Source: Aldrovandia affinis (Eukaryota > Chordata > Actinopteri > Notacanthiformes > Halosauridae). Taken from it: a stretch of 64,000 nt of DNA. Both the position numbers and the translations under genes were made by a program. Of the stretch, positions 1-32,451 are shown in pieces. Position 1 is the first letter of the stretch. Every line of letters starts with the position of its first letter. The notes below the pieces were generated by a model that searched no databases, had not been told where the DNA came from, and was given only the letters and a program-made list of their open reading frames with translations. The stretch spans positions 6,663,860 to 6,727,859 of the forward strand of contig JAINUG010000020.1 in NCBI GenBank assembly GCA_029706075.1, given 5' to 3'.

Positions 1-1172
1 ATACGTCTGCGCGGCCGCCATATTAAGGCAGGCAAGATACGTGTCTAAATAAACGTAAGTGTACTGAGAGGTACAGACTTCCCTTGATAAAATCTACTGT
101 TACTCGCTTAATTCTCAACCAATTTTCGTGACATTTGGCTTGTTATAAAAGTGAGACATTTCTGCATAACATGCAGGTTACTTCATTTCCAAATGTCATA
201 ATTGTTGAGTTTCCTTAATGATTTTCCGCAGAACCTGGCTGTGAACACGGTATGAAGAGCAATTAGCCTATGCAAAAAAGGTTTACTAATCGTGAGCGAA
301 TCCTGTTAGAGCTGCTATTTATGTATTCTATACTGCAATTTATGTACCTTACAATATATTATATCAGTACCGTCTCTGTATATTGTCAATATATACTTTA
401 TAGCTGGATATTTATCCCAAAAGTGTCTTGCTCAATGGGCTTTTCCCCTGTTAAGAGAGTTTTGTTGTATGATATATTTGTTGATATATTTAATAAATTA
501 GCCTATATGTTTTAGAAATTTTTGATAAAATACTCATCGTCCAGTTTACGCATGTCATTGGCAATAATGCGATCATTTGTCATTATTAAATGTTTATGTT
601 GTACTGGATGTATTGGATACACTGAATGTTGCTCTCTGTGATGAAGACAGAGAAAGGGCAGGATATGACCGGCACGGGTATAACCTGCAGACGGGAATCA
701 CAAGGCACCTGACCTTCAACTGACAGAGAAAGTCAAACGACGTCACAATGGAATGACATCACAACTTTACGCCAGAGTCGCTACAGCTCATCTATCACCG
801 CGGGTAATTATTTATTATCCTCGCATCCTTTTTTAAATATTGCACAAATATCTCTGTCTGACCACCGAACCTGTTTGACTAGGTAAATAAGTTCCTCCCT
901 GTACACCTTCAGCTAAGGTACAGTGAGCTGTTCCAATACGAAATGGCTGAGCACACAATTATATCGGGAAAAAAAGCGTAAAAATCTTAATATGATGTAT
1001 ATTATCCAGAGAGACTTACTAAAGTATGTAAAAAAGAGGCTCCGTTTCCCAGACAGTAGACAGCTGATAGTACATGACATTACAAAACGTATTGTTAAGT
1101 GACCACAGTAGGAGCAGAGTTTATAAAAATACTGTCTGGATCAGTTATATACATCATAGGAAGAACAGAGGA
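1..1172. other. Intergenic, no gene recognised
   Basis: AT-rich sequence with no convincing coding exon. The only structure I can define is the 166-bp module at 202-367, which recurs inside the minisatellite downstream. The short open frames here have no recognisable family features. Confidence 0.5.
202..367 (+). repeat. 166-bp module, copy outside the array
   Basis: This segment, beginning TTGTTGAGTTTCC and ending ATATTATATCAG, reappears four times inside the 41-bp minisatellite at 3568, 3937, 6315 and 7012. Here it is flanked by unrelated sequence on both sides, so it may be the source locus. At the two variable sites I compared (CTAATC/CGAATC and GTTAGAG/GTTACAG) it matches the 6315 copy. 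Its function is unknown. Confidence 0.85.
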
Positions 1173-2282
1173 TGTTACGATTGATACACGGGCTGGACCC
1201 AAATGCAGGACACTGACACAGAGGATGAGATAAGGTGAGGGTATTTATTATATACAGTATATACACGATGATTGGCACAGGGAACAATGGTGAGGGCAGA
1301 CGAAGGAGGCAGGCAAGGAAGTGGGCAGGCAGACAGGCAAGGAAGCGGGCAGGCCGGGAAGCTGGCTGGCAGGCAGGCAAGCAGGGAAGCTGGCTGGCAG
1401 ACAGGCAAGCAGGAAGCTGGCTGGCAGACAGGCAAGCAGGGAAGCTGGCTTGTAGGCAGGCAAGCAGGAAGCTGGCTTGTAGGCAGGCAAGCAGGAAGCT
1501 GGCTTGTAGGCAGGCAAGCAGGGAAGCTGGCTGGCAGACAGGCAAGCAGGAAGCTGGCTTGTAGGCAGGCAAGCTGGCTTGTAGGCAGGCAAGCAGGGAA
1601 GCTGGCTGGTAGACAGGCAAGCAGGGAAGCTGGCTTGTAGGCAGGCAAGCAGGGAAGCTGGCTTGTAGGCAGGCAAGCAGGGAAGCTGACTTATAGGCAG
1701 GCAAGCTGGCTTGTAGGCAGGCAAGCAGGAAGCTGGCTTGTAGGCAGGCACGCAGGGAAGCTGGCTTGTAGGCAGGCACGCAGGGAAGCTGGCTTGTAGG
1801 AAGGCACGCAGGGAAACTGGCTTGTAGGCAGGCACGCAGGGAAGCTGGCTTGTAGGCAGGCACGCAGGGAAAACGAATAAACGAACAAAACAGACAGGCG
1901 AGAACAAAACCTAAACACGGGGGGAAAAGGAAAACACATATAAACCGATGAAGAAAATAAACATGGAAGAAATCACGGCCAGGAAGAACTGCTGCATGTA
2001 ACTACCACTGAAGCTGAGAGAAAGAACGATCTGACGAGGAATGAAGGAGAAACCGGGGTTGATATACACTGCAGGGCTGATGATAATTGATGGCAGGTGA
2101 GTAGACAGCGCAGGTGTTGCAGATTTGTTGTAATCAAGGAGGGAGCCAGAGAATGCAGAGGAGGAAGCCGCACCCACATCACACACAGACAAACACAACA
2201 GGGAGAACAGGAACAGGGAAAAGGGAAGGGAAAAACACGCGGAAACATAAAAATAAACAAAGTTGCAGCCGTGGCCGTAACA
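1173..2282 (-). mobile_element. LTR-like element, probable solo LTR (fossil)
   Basis: The segment is bounded by TGTTACG and CGTAACA (TG...CA ends with short inverted termini) and flanked by a 5-bp direct repeat GAGGA. Read on the - strand it has an AATAAA signal about 100 bp before its end. TG...CA ends, a 5-bp target duplication and a late poly(A) signal suggest a solo LTR of an unidentified LTR retroelement. A DNA element with short inverted ends remains possible. No internal coding region is attached. It carries the 28-bp minisatellite. Confidence 0.5.
1309..1869. repeat. 28-bp minisatellite inside the LTR-like element
   Basis: About 20 tandem copies of a unit near AAGCTGGCTTGTAGGCAGGC plus AAGCAGGG (28 bp), with variants such as GGCACGCAGGG at the 3' side. 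The unit length is not divisible by three and lacks stops in several frames, which makes long artefactual open frames on both strands. These are not genes. Confidence 0.9.
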
Positions 2283-3567
2283 GAGGAGGGCTTTAGAATC
2301 AGCACCACTGAACACAGGGCCTGTAAACAGGCTTTAGAATCAGCACCACTGAACACAGGGCCTGTAAACTGGTTTCAGAATCAGCAGCACTGAACACAGG
2401 GCCTGTAAACAGGGTTTAGAGTCAGCAGCACTGAACGCAGGGCCTGGAAACTGGTTTCAGAATCAGCAGCATTGAACACAGGGCCTGTGAACAGGCTTTA
2501 GAATCAGCAGCACTGAACACAGGGCCTGTAAACGGGCTTTAGAATCAGCACCACTGAACACAGGGCCTGTAAACGGGCTTTAGAATCAGCACCACTGAAC
2601 GAAGAGCCTATAAAAGGGCTTTAGAATCAGCACCACTGAACACAGGGCCTGTAAACTGGCTTTAGAATCAGCAGCACTGAACACAAGGCCTGTAAACTGG
2701 CTTTAGAATCAGCAGCACTGAACACAGGGCCTGTAAACTGGTTTCAGAATCAGCAGCACTGAACACAGGGCCTGTAAACAGGGTTTAGAGTCAGCACCAC
2801 TGAACACAGGGCCTGTAAACGGGCTTTAGAATCAGCACCACTGAACACAGGGCCTGTAAACGGGCTTCAGAATCAGCAGCACTGAACACAAGGCCTGTAA
2901 ACTGGCTTTCGAATCAGCAGCACTGAACACAGGGCCTGTAAACTGGTTTCAGAATCAGCAGCACTGAACACAGGGCCTGTAAACAGGGTTTAGAGTCAGC
3001 ACCACTGAACACAGGGCCTGTGAACTGGCTTTAGAATCAGCAGCACTGAACACAGGGCCTGTAAACAGGGTTTAGAGTCAGCACCACTGAACACAGGGCC
3101 TGTGAACAGGCTTTAGAATCAGCAGCACTGAACACAGGGCCTGTAAACAGGCTTTAGAATCAGCACCACTGAACACAGGGCCTGTTAACAGGGTTTAGAA
3201 TCAGCAGCACTGAACACAGGGCCTGTAAACAGGCTTTAGAATCAGCACCACTGAACGAAGAGCCTATAAAAGGGCTTTAGAATCAGCACCACTGAACACA
3301 GGGCCTGTAAACAGGCTTTAGAATCAGCACCACTGAATGAAGAGCCTATAAAAGGGCTTTAGAATCAGCACCACTGAACACAGGGCCTGTAAACGGGCTT
3401 CAGAATCAGCAGCACTGAACACAAGGCCTGTAAACTGACTTTAGAATCAGCAGCACTGAACACAGGGCCTGTAAACAGGGTTTAGAGTCAGCACCACTGA
3501 ACACAAGGCCTGTAAACTGGTTTCAGAATCAGCAGCACTGAACACAGGGCCTGTAAACAGGGTTTAG

Positions 3568-3733
3568 TTGTTGAGTTTCCTTAATGATTTTCCGCAGAAC
3601 CTGGCTGTGAACACGGTATGAAGAGCAATTAGCCTATGCAAAAAAGGTTTACGAATCGTGAGCGAATCCTGTTACAGCTGCTATTTATGTATTCTATACT
3701 GCAATTTATGTACCTTACAATATATTATATCAG
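3568..3733 (+). repeat. 166-bp module, array copy 1
   Basis: Matches the 202-367 module in full length. It lies between minisatellite units, joined on the right by an AT-rich linker that runs back into GGCCTGTAAAC. It belongs to a 369-bp block repeated immediately downstream. Confidence 0.9.
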
Positions 3734-3936
3734 GAATTATATATATATTTACGGCCTGTAAACAGGGTTTAGAATCAGCACCACTGAACGAAGAGCCTAT
3801 AAAAGGGCTTTACAATCAGCAGCACTGAACACAGGGCCTGTAAACAGGGTTTAGAGTCAGCACCACTGAACACAAGGCCTGTAAACTGGTTTCAGAATCA
3901 GCAGCACTGAACACAGGGCCTGTAAACAGGGTTTAG

Positions 3937-4102
3937 TTGTTGAGTTTCCTTAATGATTTTCCGCAGAACCTGGCTGTGAACACGGTATGAAGAGCAATTA
4001 GCCTATGCAAAAAAGGTTTACGAATCGTGAGCGAATCCTGTTACAGCTGCTATTTATGTATTCTATACTGCAATTTATGTACCTTACAATATATTATATC
4101 AG
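3937..4102 (+). repeat. 166-bp module, array copy 2
   Basis: Starts exactly 369 bp after copy 1 (369 = 9 x 41) and shares its CGAATC and GTTACAG variants. The pair is best explained by tandem duplication of a module plus its neighbouring minisatellite units. Confidence 0.9.
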
Positions 4103-6314
4103 GAATTATATATATATTTACGGCCTGTAAACAGGGTTTAGAATCAGCACCACTGAACGAAGAGCCTATAAAAGGGCTTTACAATCAGCAGCACTGAACA
4201 CAGGGCCTGTAAACAGGGTTTAGAATCAGCAGCACTGAACACAGGGCCTGTAAATGGGGTTTAGAATCAGCACCACTGAACACAGGGCCTGTAAACAGGG
4301 TTTAGAGTCAGCACCACTGAACACAGGGCCTGTGAACAGGCTTTAGAATCAGCAGCACTGAACACAGGGCGTATAAAAGGGCTTTACAATCAGCACCACT
4401 GAACACAGGGCCTGTAAACAGGGTTTAGAGTCAGCACCACTGAACACAGGGCCTGTAAATGGGCTTTAGAATCAGCACCACTGAACACAGGGCCTGTAAA
4501 CGGGCTTTAGAATCAGCACCACTGAACACAGGGCCTGTAAACAGGCTTTAGAATCAGCACCGCTGAACGAAGAGCCTATAAAAGGGCTTTAGAATCAGCA
4601 CCACTGAACACAGGGCCTGTAAACAGGCTTCAGAATCAGCAGCACTGAACACAAGGCCTGTAAACTGGCTTTAGAATCAGCAGCACTGAACACAGGGCCT
4701 GTAAACTGGTTTCAGAATCAGCAGCACTGAACACAGGGCCTGTAAACAGGGTTTAGAGTCAGCACCACTGAACACAGGGCCTGTGAACTGGTTTTAGAAT
4801 GAGCAGCACTGAACACAGGGCCTGTAAACAGGCTTTAGAATCAGCACCACTGAACGAAGAGCCTATAAAAGGGTTTTAGAATCAGCACCACTGAACACAG
4901 GGCCTGTAAACGGGCTTCAGAATCAGCACCACTGAACACAAGGCCTGTAAACTGGTTTCAGAATCAGCAGCACTGAACACAGGGCCTGTTAACAGGGTTT
5001 AGAATCAGCAGCACTGAACGAAGAGCCTATAAAAGGGCTTTAGAGTCAGCAGCACTGAACACAGGGCCTGTGAACAGGCTTTAGAATCAGCACCACTGAA
5101 CACAGGGCGTATAAAAGGGCTTTACAATCAGCACCACTGAACACAGGGCCTGTAAACTGGCTTTAGAATCAGCAGCACTGAACACAGGGCCTGTAAACAG
5201 GGTTTAGAATCAGCAGCACTGAACACAGGGCCTGTAAACAGGGTTTAGAGTCAGCACCACTGAACACAGGGCCTGTAAACAGGCTTTAGAATCAGCAGCA
5301 CTGAACACAGGGCCTGTGAACAGGGTTTAGAGTCAGCACCACTGAACACAGGGCCTGTAAACTGGCTTTAGAATCAGCAGCACTGAACACAAGGCCTGTA
5401 AACTGGTTTCAGAATCAGCAGCACTGAACACAGGGCCTGTAAACAGGGTTTAGAGTCAGCAGCACTGAACACAGGGCCTGTGAACAGGGTTTAGAATCAG
5501 CAGCACTGAACGAAGAGCCTATAAAAGGGCTTTAGAATCAGCACCACTGAACACAAGGCCTGTAAACTGGCTTTAGAATCAGCAGCACTGAACACAAGGC
5601 CTGTAAACTGGTTTCAGAATCAGCAGCACTGAACACAGGGCCTGTAAACAGGGTTTAGAGTCAGCAGCACTGAACACAGGGCCTGTGAACAGGCTTTAGA
5701 ATTAGCACCACTGAACACAGGGCGTATAAAAGGGCTTTACAATCAGCACCACTGAACACAGGGCCTGTAAACTGGCTTTAGAATCAGCAGCACTGAACAC
5801 AAGGCCTGTAAACTGGTTTCAGAATCAGCAGCACTGAACACAGGGCCTGTAAACAGGGTTTAGAGTCAGCAGCACTGAACACAGGGCCTGTGAACAGGCT
5901 TTAGAATCAGCAGCACTGAACGAAGAGCCTATAAAAGGGCTTTAGAATCAGCACCACTGAACACAGGGCCTGTAAACGGGCTTCAGAATCAGCAGCACTG
6001 AACACAAGGCCTGTAAACTGGCTTTAGAATCAGCAGCACTGAACACAGGGCCTGTAAACTGGTTTCAGAATCAGCAGCACTGAACACAGGGCCTGTAAAC
6101 AGGGTTTAGAGTCAGCACCACTGAACACAGGGCCTGTGAACTGGCTTTAGAATCAGCAGCACTGAACACAGGGCCTGTAAACAGGCTTTAGAATCAGCAC
6201 CACTGAACGAAGAGCCTATAAAAGGGCTTTAGAATCAGCACCACTGAACACAGGGCCTGTAAACGGGCTTCAGAATCAGCAGCACTGAACACAGGGCCTG
6301 TAAACAGGGTTTAG

Positions 6315-6480
6315 TTGTTGAGTTTCCTTAATGATTTTCCGCAGAACCTGGCTGTGAACACGGTATGAAGAGCAATTAGCCTATGCAAAAAAGGTTTACT
6401 AATCGTGAGCGAATCCTGTTAGAGCTGCTATTTATGTATTCTATACTGCAATTTATGTACCTTACAATATATTATATCAG
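6315..6480 (+). repeat. 166-bp module, array copy 3
   Basis: Carries the CTAATC and GTTAGAG variants, like the external copy at 202-367. It is followed by the same AT-rich linker as the other array copies. Confidence 0.9.
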
Positions 6481-7011
6481 GAATTATATATATATTTACG
6501 GCCTGTAAACAGGGTTTAGAATCAGCAGCACTGAACACAGGGCCTGTAAACGGGCTTTAGAATCAGCAACACTGAACACAGGGCCTGTAAACAGGGTTTA
6601 GAATCAGCACCACTGAACACAGGGCCTGTGAACAGGCTTTAGAATCAGCAACATTGAACACAGGGCCTGTAAACGGGCTTCAGAATCAGCACCACTGAAC
6701 ACAAGGCCTGTAAACTGGTTTCAGAATCAGCAGCACTGAACACAGGGCCTGTGAACAGGGTTTAGAGTCAGCACCACTGAACACAGGGCCTGTAAACGGG
6801 CTTTAGAATCAGCACCACTGAACACAGGGCCTGTTAACAGGGTTTAGAATCAGCAGCACTGAACACAGGGCGTATAAAAGGGCTTTACAATCAGCACCAC
6901 TGAACACAGGGCCTGTAAACTGGCTTTAGAATCAGCAGCACTGAACACAAGGCCTGTAAACTGGTTTCAGAATCAGCAGCACTGAACACAGGGCCTGTAA
7001 ACAGGGTTTAG

Positions 7012-7320
7012 TTGTTGAGTTTCCTTAATGATTTTCCGCAGAACCTGGCTGTGAACACGGTATGAAGAGCAATTAGCCTATGCAAAAAAGGTTTACTAAT
7101 CGTGAGCGAATCCTGTTACAGCTGCTATTTATGTATTCTATACTGCAATTTATGTACCATCCATCCATCCATTATCTAAGCCGCTTATTCCTGGTCAGGG
7201 TCGCGGGGGGGTGCTGGGGCCTATCCCATCATGCGTTCCGGGCGAGAGGCAGGAATACACCCTGGACAGGTCGCCAATCCATCGCAGGCAATTTATGTAC
7301 CTTACAATATATTATATCAG
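7012..7320 (+). repeat. 166-bp module, array copy 4, interrupted
   Basis: Starts 697 bp after copy 3 (697 = 17 x 41). It is split by a 130-bp retroposon insertion at 7158-7287 and has the mixed variant CTAATC with GTTACAG. Confidence 0.9.
7158..7287. mobile_element. Short retroposon with (CATC)n end and 13-bp target duplication
   Basis: A 130-bp insertion beginning with CATCCATCCATCC and containing the fish-repeat motif GGGTCGCGGGG. It is flanked by the 13-bp direct repeat GCAATTTATGTAC (7145-7157 and 7288-7300). The (CATC/GATG)n tail resembles RTE-clade (Rex3-type) LINE tails, so it is likely a SINE or LINE tail moved by such an element. The family assignment is from memory. Confidence 0.7.
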
Positions 7321-8074
7321 GAATTATATATATATTTACGGCCTGTAAACAGGGTTTAGAATCAGCACCACTGAACGAAGAGCCTATAAAAGGGCTTTAC
7401 AATCAGCAGCACTGAACACAGGGCCTGTAAACAGGGTTAGAATCAGCAGCACTGAACACAGGGCCTGTAAATGGGGTTTAGAATCAGCACCACTGAACAC
7501 AGGGCCTGTAAACAGGGTTTAGAGTCAGCACCACTGAACACAGGGCCTGTAAACAGGGTTTAGAATCAGCACCACTGAACGAAGAGCCTATAAAAGGGCT
7601 TTACAATCAGCAGCACTGAACACAGGGCCTGTAAACAGGGTTTAGAATCAGCAGCACTGAACACAGGGCCTGTAAATGGGGTTTAGAATCAGCACCACTG
7701 AACACAGGGCCTGTAAACAGGGTTTAGAGTCAGCACCACTGAACACAGGGCCTGTAAACAGGGTTTAGAATCAGCACCACTGAACACAGGGCCTGTAAAT
7801 GGGGTTTAGAGTCAGCACCACTGAACACAGGGCCTGTAAACAGGCTTTAGAATCAGCAGCACTGAACACAGGGCCTGTGAACAGGCTTTACAATCAGCAG
7901 CACTGAACACAAGGCTTGTAAACAGGCTTTAGAATCAGCATCACTGCTTTGGCCTCATGTCCCCCCAGTCTCCTGAGTTCCCCCCGAGCCCCTTCTGAGA
8001 GGCTGAAAGTGAGCATGCTCCATATCTCACCACAACTCCTCAACCATGGAAAGATTTAAAACTGCTCACTCACA

Positions 8075-8345
8075 GAACATTGTGGGGGGTCACACACAGA
8101 ACCCTGGGAGAGCACTGTGGGGGAGGGGGGGTCACACACAGAATACTGGGAGAGCATTGTGGGGGGGTCACACACAGAATAATATATGTTATTTAGCAGA
8201 CGCTTTTTTATCCAAAGCGACTTACAGTAGTGAATGCATCCATTTTTCAGTATATGTGGTCCCAGTGGGAATCGAACCCACAACCTTAGCGTTGTTAGCG
8301 TCGTGCTCTACCTACTGAGCCACACAGAATACTGGGAGAGCATTG
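8075..8345. repeat. About 36-bp tandem repeat split by a SINE
   Basis: Three to four copies of a unit of the form TCACACACAGAATACTGGGA plus GAGCATTGTGGGGGG. A SINE at 8182-8320 separates the last copy from the others. Confidence 0.75.
8182..8320 (-). mobile_element. tRNA-derived SINE with UnaL2-type tail
   Basis: On the - strand it shows a tRNA-like head (A-box-like TGGCTCAGTAGG, B box GGTTCGATTCC) and a tail containing CTTTGGATAAAA then AGCGTCTGCTAAAT. This is the stem-loop tail shared by eel UnaL2-type L2 LINEs and their SINEs. An 11-bp target duplication CACACAGAATA flanks it (8171-8181, 8321-8331). It is a repeat, not a tRNA gene: no full cloverleaf closes. Confidence 0.8.
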
Positions 8346-8617
8346 TGAGGTTCCCCCAGCACACTTGTCTAGCCTACTTCTTCATTTATTTAACCGTGTT
8401 AGACAGCTGTAGGGCCGGGGCGAGATCAGAGGGAAAACTAAACACATCACAAATAAATAAATGTCCGTGAATACAATATCATACTGCAAAATTGATTGAG
8501 TCCTTACTGCAAGCTTTACCATCTTTAGAATCTTTAGAATGAAAACAAGGATATATATATACTGTATGTGGTACCAGTCAAAAGTTTGAGTACACCTTCC
8601 ATCTGGATTACGGCTAA

Positions 8618-8875
8618 TTGCTAATTGAGCACTCCTTCATTCTTCAAGATAACGACCCGAAACACACCTTGAAGTTGTGCAAGAACTATCTGGTGAAGGA
8701 GGAACGTGAAGGACAACTCAAACTAATGATCTGGCCTGCCCAGTGTCCAGACCTCAATCCCATAGAACTTGCATGGGACAAACTGGACAGAAGAGTCAAA
8801 GCAAAGCAACCCACAAGTGTCTCTGGGAATTGCTGCAGGAGAGCTGGGAAGACATGTCGGGTGATTTCTTGCTGA
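8618..8875 (+). pseudogene. Tc1 transposase C-terminal fragment
   Basis: An open frame of 85 codons matching the C-terminal catalytic part of Tc1 transposases: FILQDNDPKHT, WPAQCPDLNPIELAWD. Nothing corresponds to the two helix-turn-helix regions or the first catalytic Asp. The frame is lost near the C-terminus. It is non-functional. Confidence 0.85.
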
Positions 8876-9004
8876 AACGCATTAACCGAATGGCCCGTGT
8901 CTGTTTGTGAGGCTGTTATCAAGGCAAAGGGTGGTTATTCTGAGGAATCCAAGATTTAGACAATTTAAAATTTTCTTGAACATTGCTTTGATGTTCCTTT
9001 TGTT

Positions 9005-9298
9005 TACTGCTCAAAACCCACCTATTCACCATGGTCTACCACTGACACTTCTCCCCTGGTTTCCCACTGTAAACTGTCACCCATTGTACAATGTTTTGTC
9101 GTTCATATGTTGATGTCATCCGTGTGTTGATCTGTTTGCATGTATCCATGTAGTATTTGTATTTATTTTTACTATTTGTTTCTATATTATTATTGTTTTT
9201 TGTATCTTTGCTTTTATTTAATTTTATGTGAGGTGACCTTGGGTGTCCAGAAAGGCGCCATCTAAAATAAGATACATTATTATTATTATTATTATTAC
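9005..9298 (+). mobile_element. LINE 3' end inserted in the Tc1 copy
   Basis: Begins with codons reading LLKTHLFTMVYH and a stop, typical of a LINE ORF2 C-terminus. It ends with GGGTGTCCAGAAAGGCGCCA and an (ATT)n tail. It is 5'-truncated, as LINE insertions commonly are. The clade (CR1/Rex/L2-like) is not resolved. Confidence 0.6.
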
Positions 9299-9424
9299 TG
9301 TTACATGTATTTTTTGGAATTTTCAAGTATTTACACAAATTTATACGGCGTAAAACATTGTTAATTATGAGATAAACCTGGTTTCCAGCAGGTGTACTCA
9401 AACTTTTGACTGGTAGTGTGTATA

Positions 9425-9609
9425 TAATATAATACATAATATAATATAATATAATATAATAGTGCTTTGCTCAGAAGTGGGCACTCTGCAGGTATGTGTC
9501 CTAAAGGAGATGAGCTGGACCTGACATGACCTGGATGTTACACCAGGGGGCAGCATACAGAGAAACTGATGAAGCCCACTTCACAACCCCTCTCTCAGAG
9601 CAACAGGGT

Positions 9610-9649
<40 letters not shown>

Positions 9650-10299
9650 ATTAAAAAAGGAGAAAAAGAGCTTGACTCTACAAGTGAAAGGCTCAACTGA
9701 TTGATCCTTTATGGATGATGCTTAGCAAAGATGGCTAAACAAGTCCATAGTTCTGGCCAGAACAGTGTTGTTTGTGTTGTGAAATTCTGAGAGGGGGAAG
9801 CACAGAAACATATAATTAAATTTAGGCATTGGACTCAATATATTGGACTCAATATAATACAATATATTGAGTCCATAATATGCATCATGCTAACCACTGT
9901 GTTCACCAGGGACATAAAAAGAGTAAATTATCAAAGCTATGTGTTCGCTCGTGGTATTTCTGACAGAAACATAACCTGTGCATGTGCTTTATGTAATTTA
10001 AAAAATCTTGTTGGTTAATAACATTTTACATTTTAAGCATTTAGCAGACGCTCGTATCCAGAGCGACAGGATGTGCATAAATACATGGTAGGAACAATCA
10101 TAGTTCGCGCAAGAGATCAGTGCAGTAATAAATATACCGTTTTCTCTTCTGTGCTGCCAGGGAGGTGGAAAAGAAAACATCAACATTTATGACACATCAT
10201 CATTTGTCCCATAAAATAATTGAGGACTTGGGAGTGGCCTGCTTTTCCTCAGTTTTGTTTGAAAGCAAAACAAAAAAATTAAAAATCCTTGCAACCCCC
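9425..10299. other. Upstream intergenic stretch with simple repeats
   Basis: Holds a (TATAA)n-like run near 9425-9460, a (GA)n run at 9615-9645 and an L2-type tail at 10024-10085. No exon was recognised. Confidence 0.6.
10024..10085 (-). repeat. UnaL2-type LINE/SINE tail fragment
   Basis: On the - strand it reads CGCTCTGGATACGAGCG followed by TCTGCTAAATG. This is the same stem-loop tail as in the 8182-8320 SINE, but with both sides of the stem changed so that pairing is kept (CTC/GAG instead of CTTT/AAAG). Only the tail is present. Confidence 0.65.
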
Positions 10300-10620
10300 C
10301 CTTACCCCCCATGCGCGACAAATCGCGGTGACCCCACGCACGGATAGACGCGGCCGGTCTTTGTCGCCACATGGCTCGCAGTAGCTCCCACGCTCGAGAC
10401 GGCCCTGTGTGAAACTGTGCACTTTGAAAGGGGAGGGACTAAATAGGCCAATACGTATTTCTCTTACCCATTTAAACCGATCGAAGCATGCGCAGTAGAC
10501 GAAAATTGGGACTTAGTCTGTTACACAACTGTTTCCCGTCTCCATTCTGGCTATCTCTCCTTGCCGGCATTTTCTCTTAGACATTTCATACTTTATTTTT
10601 TTAAAATAAGGAACTAGGAA
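10300..10620 (+). promoter_or_regulatory. Probable top1 promoter and 5' UTR
   Basis: A CpG-containing stretch directly upstream of the top1 start codon. It has a CCAAT motif at 10448-10452 and an NRF1-like GCATGCGCAG at 10486-10495. No TATA box stands out, consistent with a housekeeping promoter. The transcription start cannot be fixed from sequence alone; the 5' UTR probably lies in the last 100 bp or so. Confidence 0.55.

Positions 10621-32451
<21,831 letters not shown>

Larger units (their letters stand above)
2286..7950. repeat. 41-bp minisatellite array, about 5.7 kb
   Basis: A tandem array of well over a hundred units built on GAATCAGCACCACTGAACAC followed by AGGGCCTGTAAACAGGCTTTA (41 bp). 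Units differ at a few diagnostic sites: AGCACC/AGCAGC, CACAGGG/GAAGAGC, TGTAAAC/TATAAAA, CTTTAG/TTTCAG. The core CCTGTAAACAGG is a small perfect inverted repeat. Variants recur in similar orders, suggesting block duplication. Four copies of a 166-bp module interrupt it. The array starts right after the LTR-like element and ends near the CTTTGGCC sequence at 7950. Confidence 0.95.
8561..9424 (+). mobile_element. Decayed Tc1 element with internal deletion
   Basis: Inverted termini pair GGTACCAGTCAAAAGTTTGA with its complement near 9393-9415. Only the C-terminal transposase survives (8618-8875), with QDNDPKHT and DLNPIELAW around the second and third catalytic residues. The N-terminal DNA-binding half is missing. 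A LINE 3' fragment sits inside the 3' part. Confidence 0.85.

Noticed and set aside
1141-1939. Long open frames (up to 240 codons) rich in Leu/Pro/Ala/Cys on the - strand and Gly/Arg/Gln on the + strand
   Set aside because: They follow the 28-bp tandem repeat, which lacks stops in several frames on both strands. No start context, splice signals or family match.
7080-7415. 111-codon open frame
   Set aside because: It runs through module copy 4, the inserted retroposon and minisatellite units; a chance frame across unrelated pieces.
2286-7950. CRISPR-like array of regular repeats
   Set aside because: Units are directly tandem without unique spacers, and the context is a vertebrate genome. It is a minisatellite.
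8240-8320. Possible tRNA gene (A and B box, GGTTCGATTCC)
   Set aside because: It is the head of a SINE with a target duplication and a LINE-type tail; no complete cloverleaf can be closed. The same applies to the heads at 27115, 30852 and 40018.
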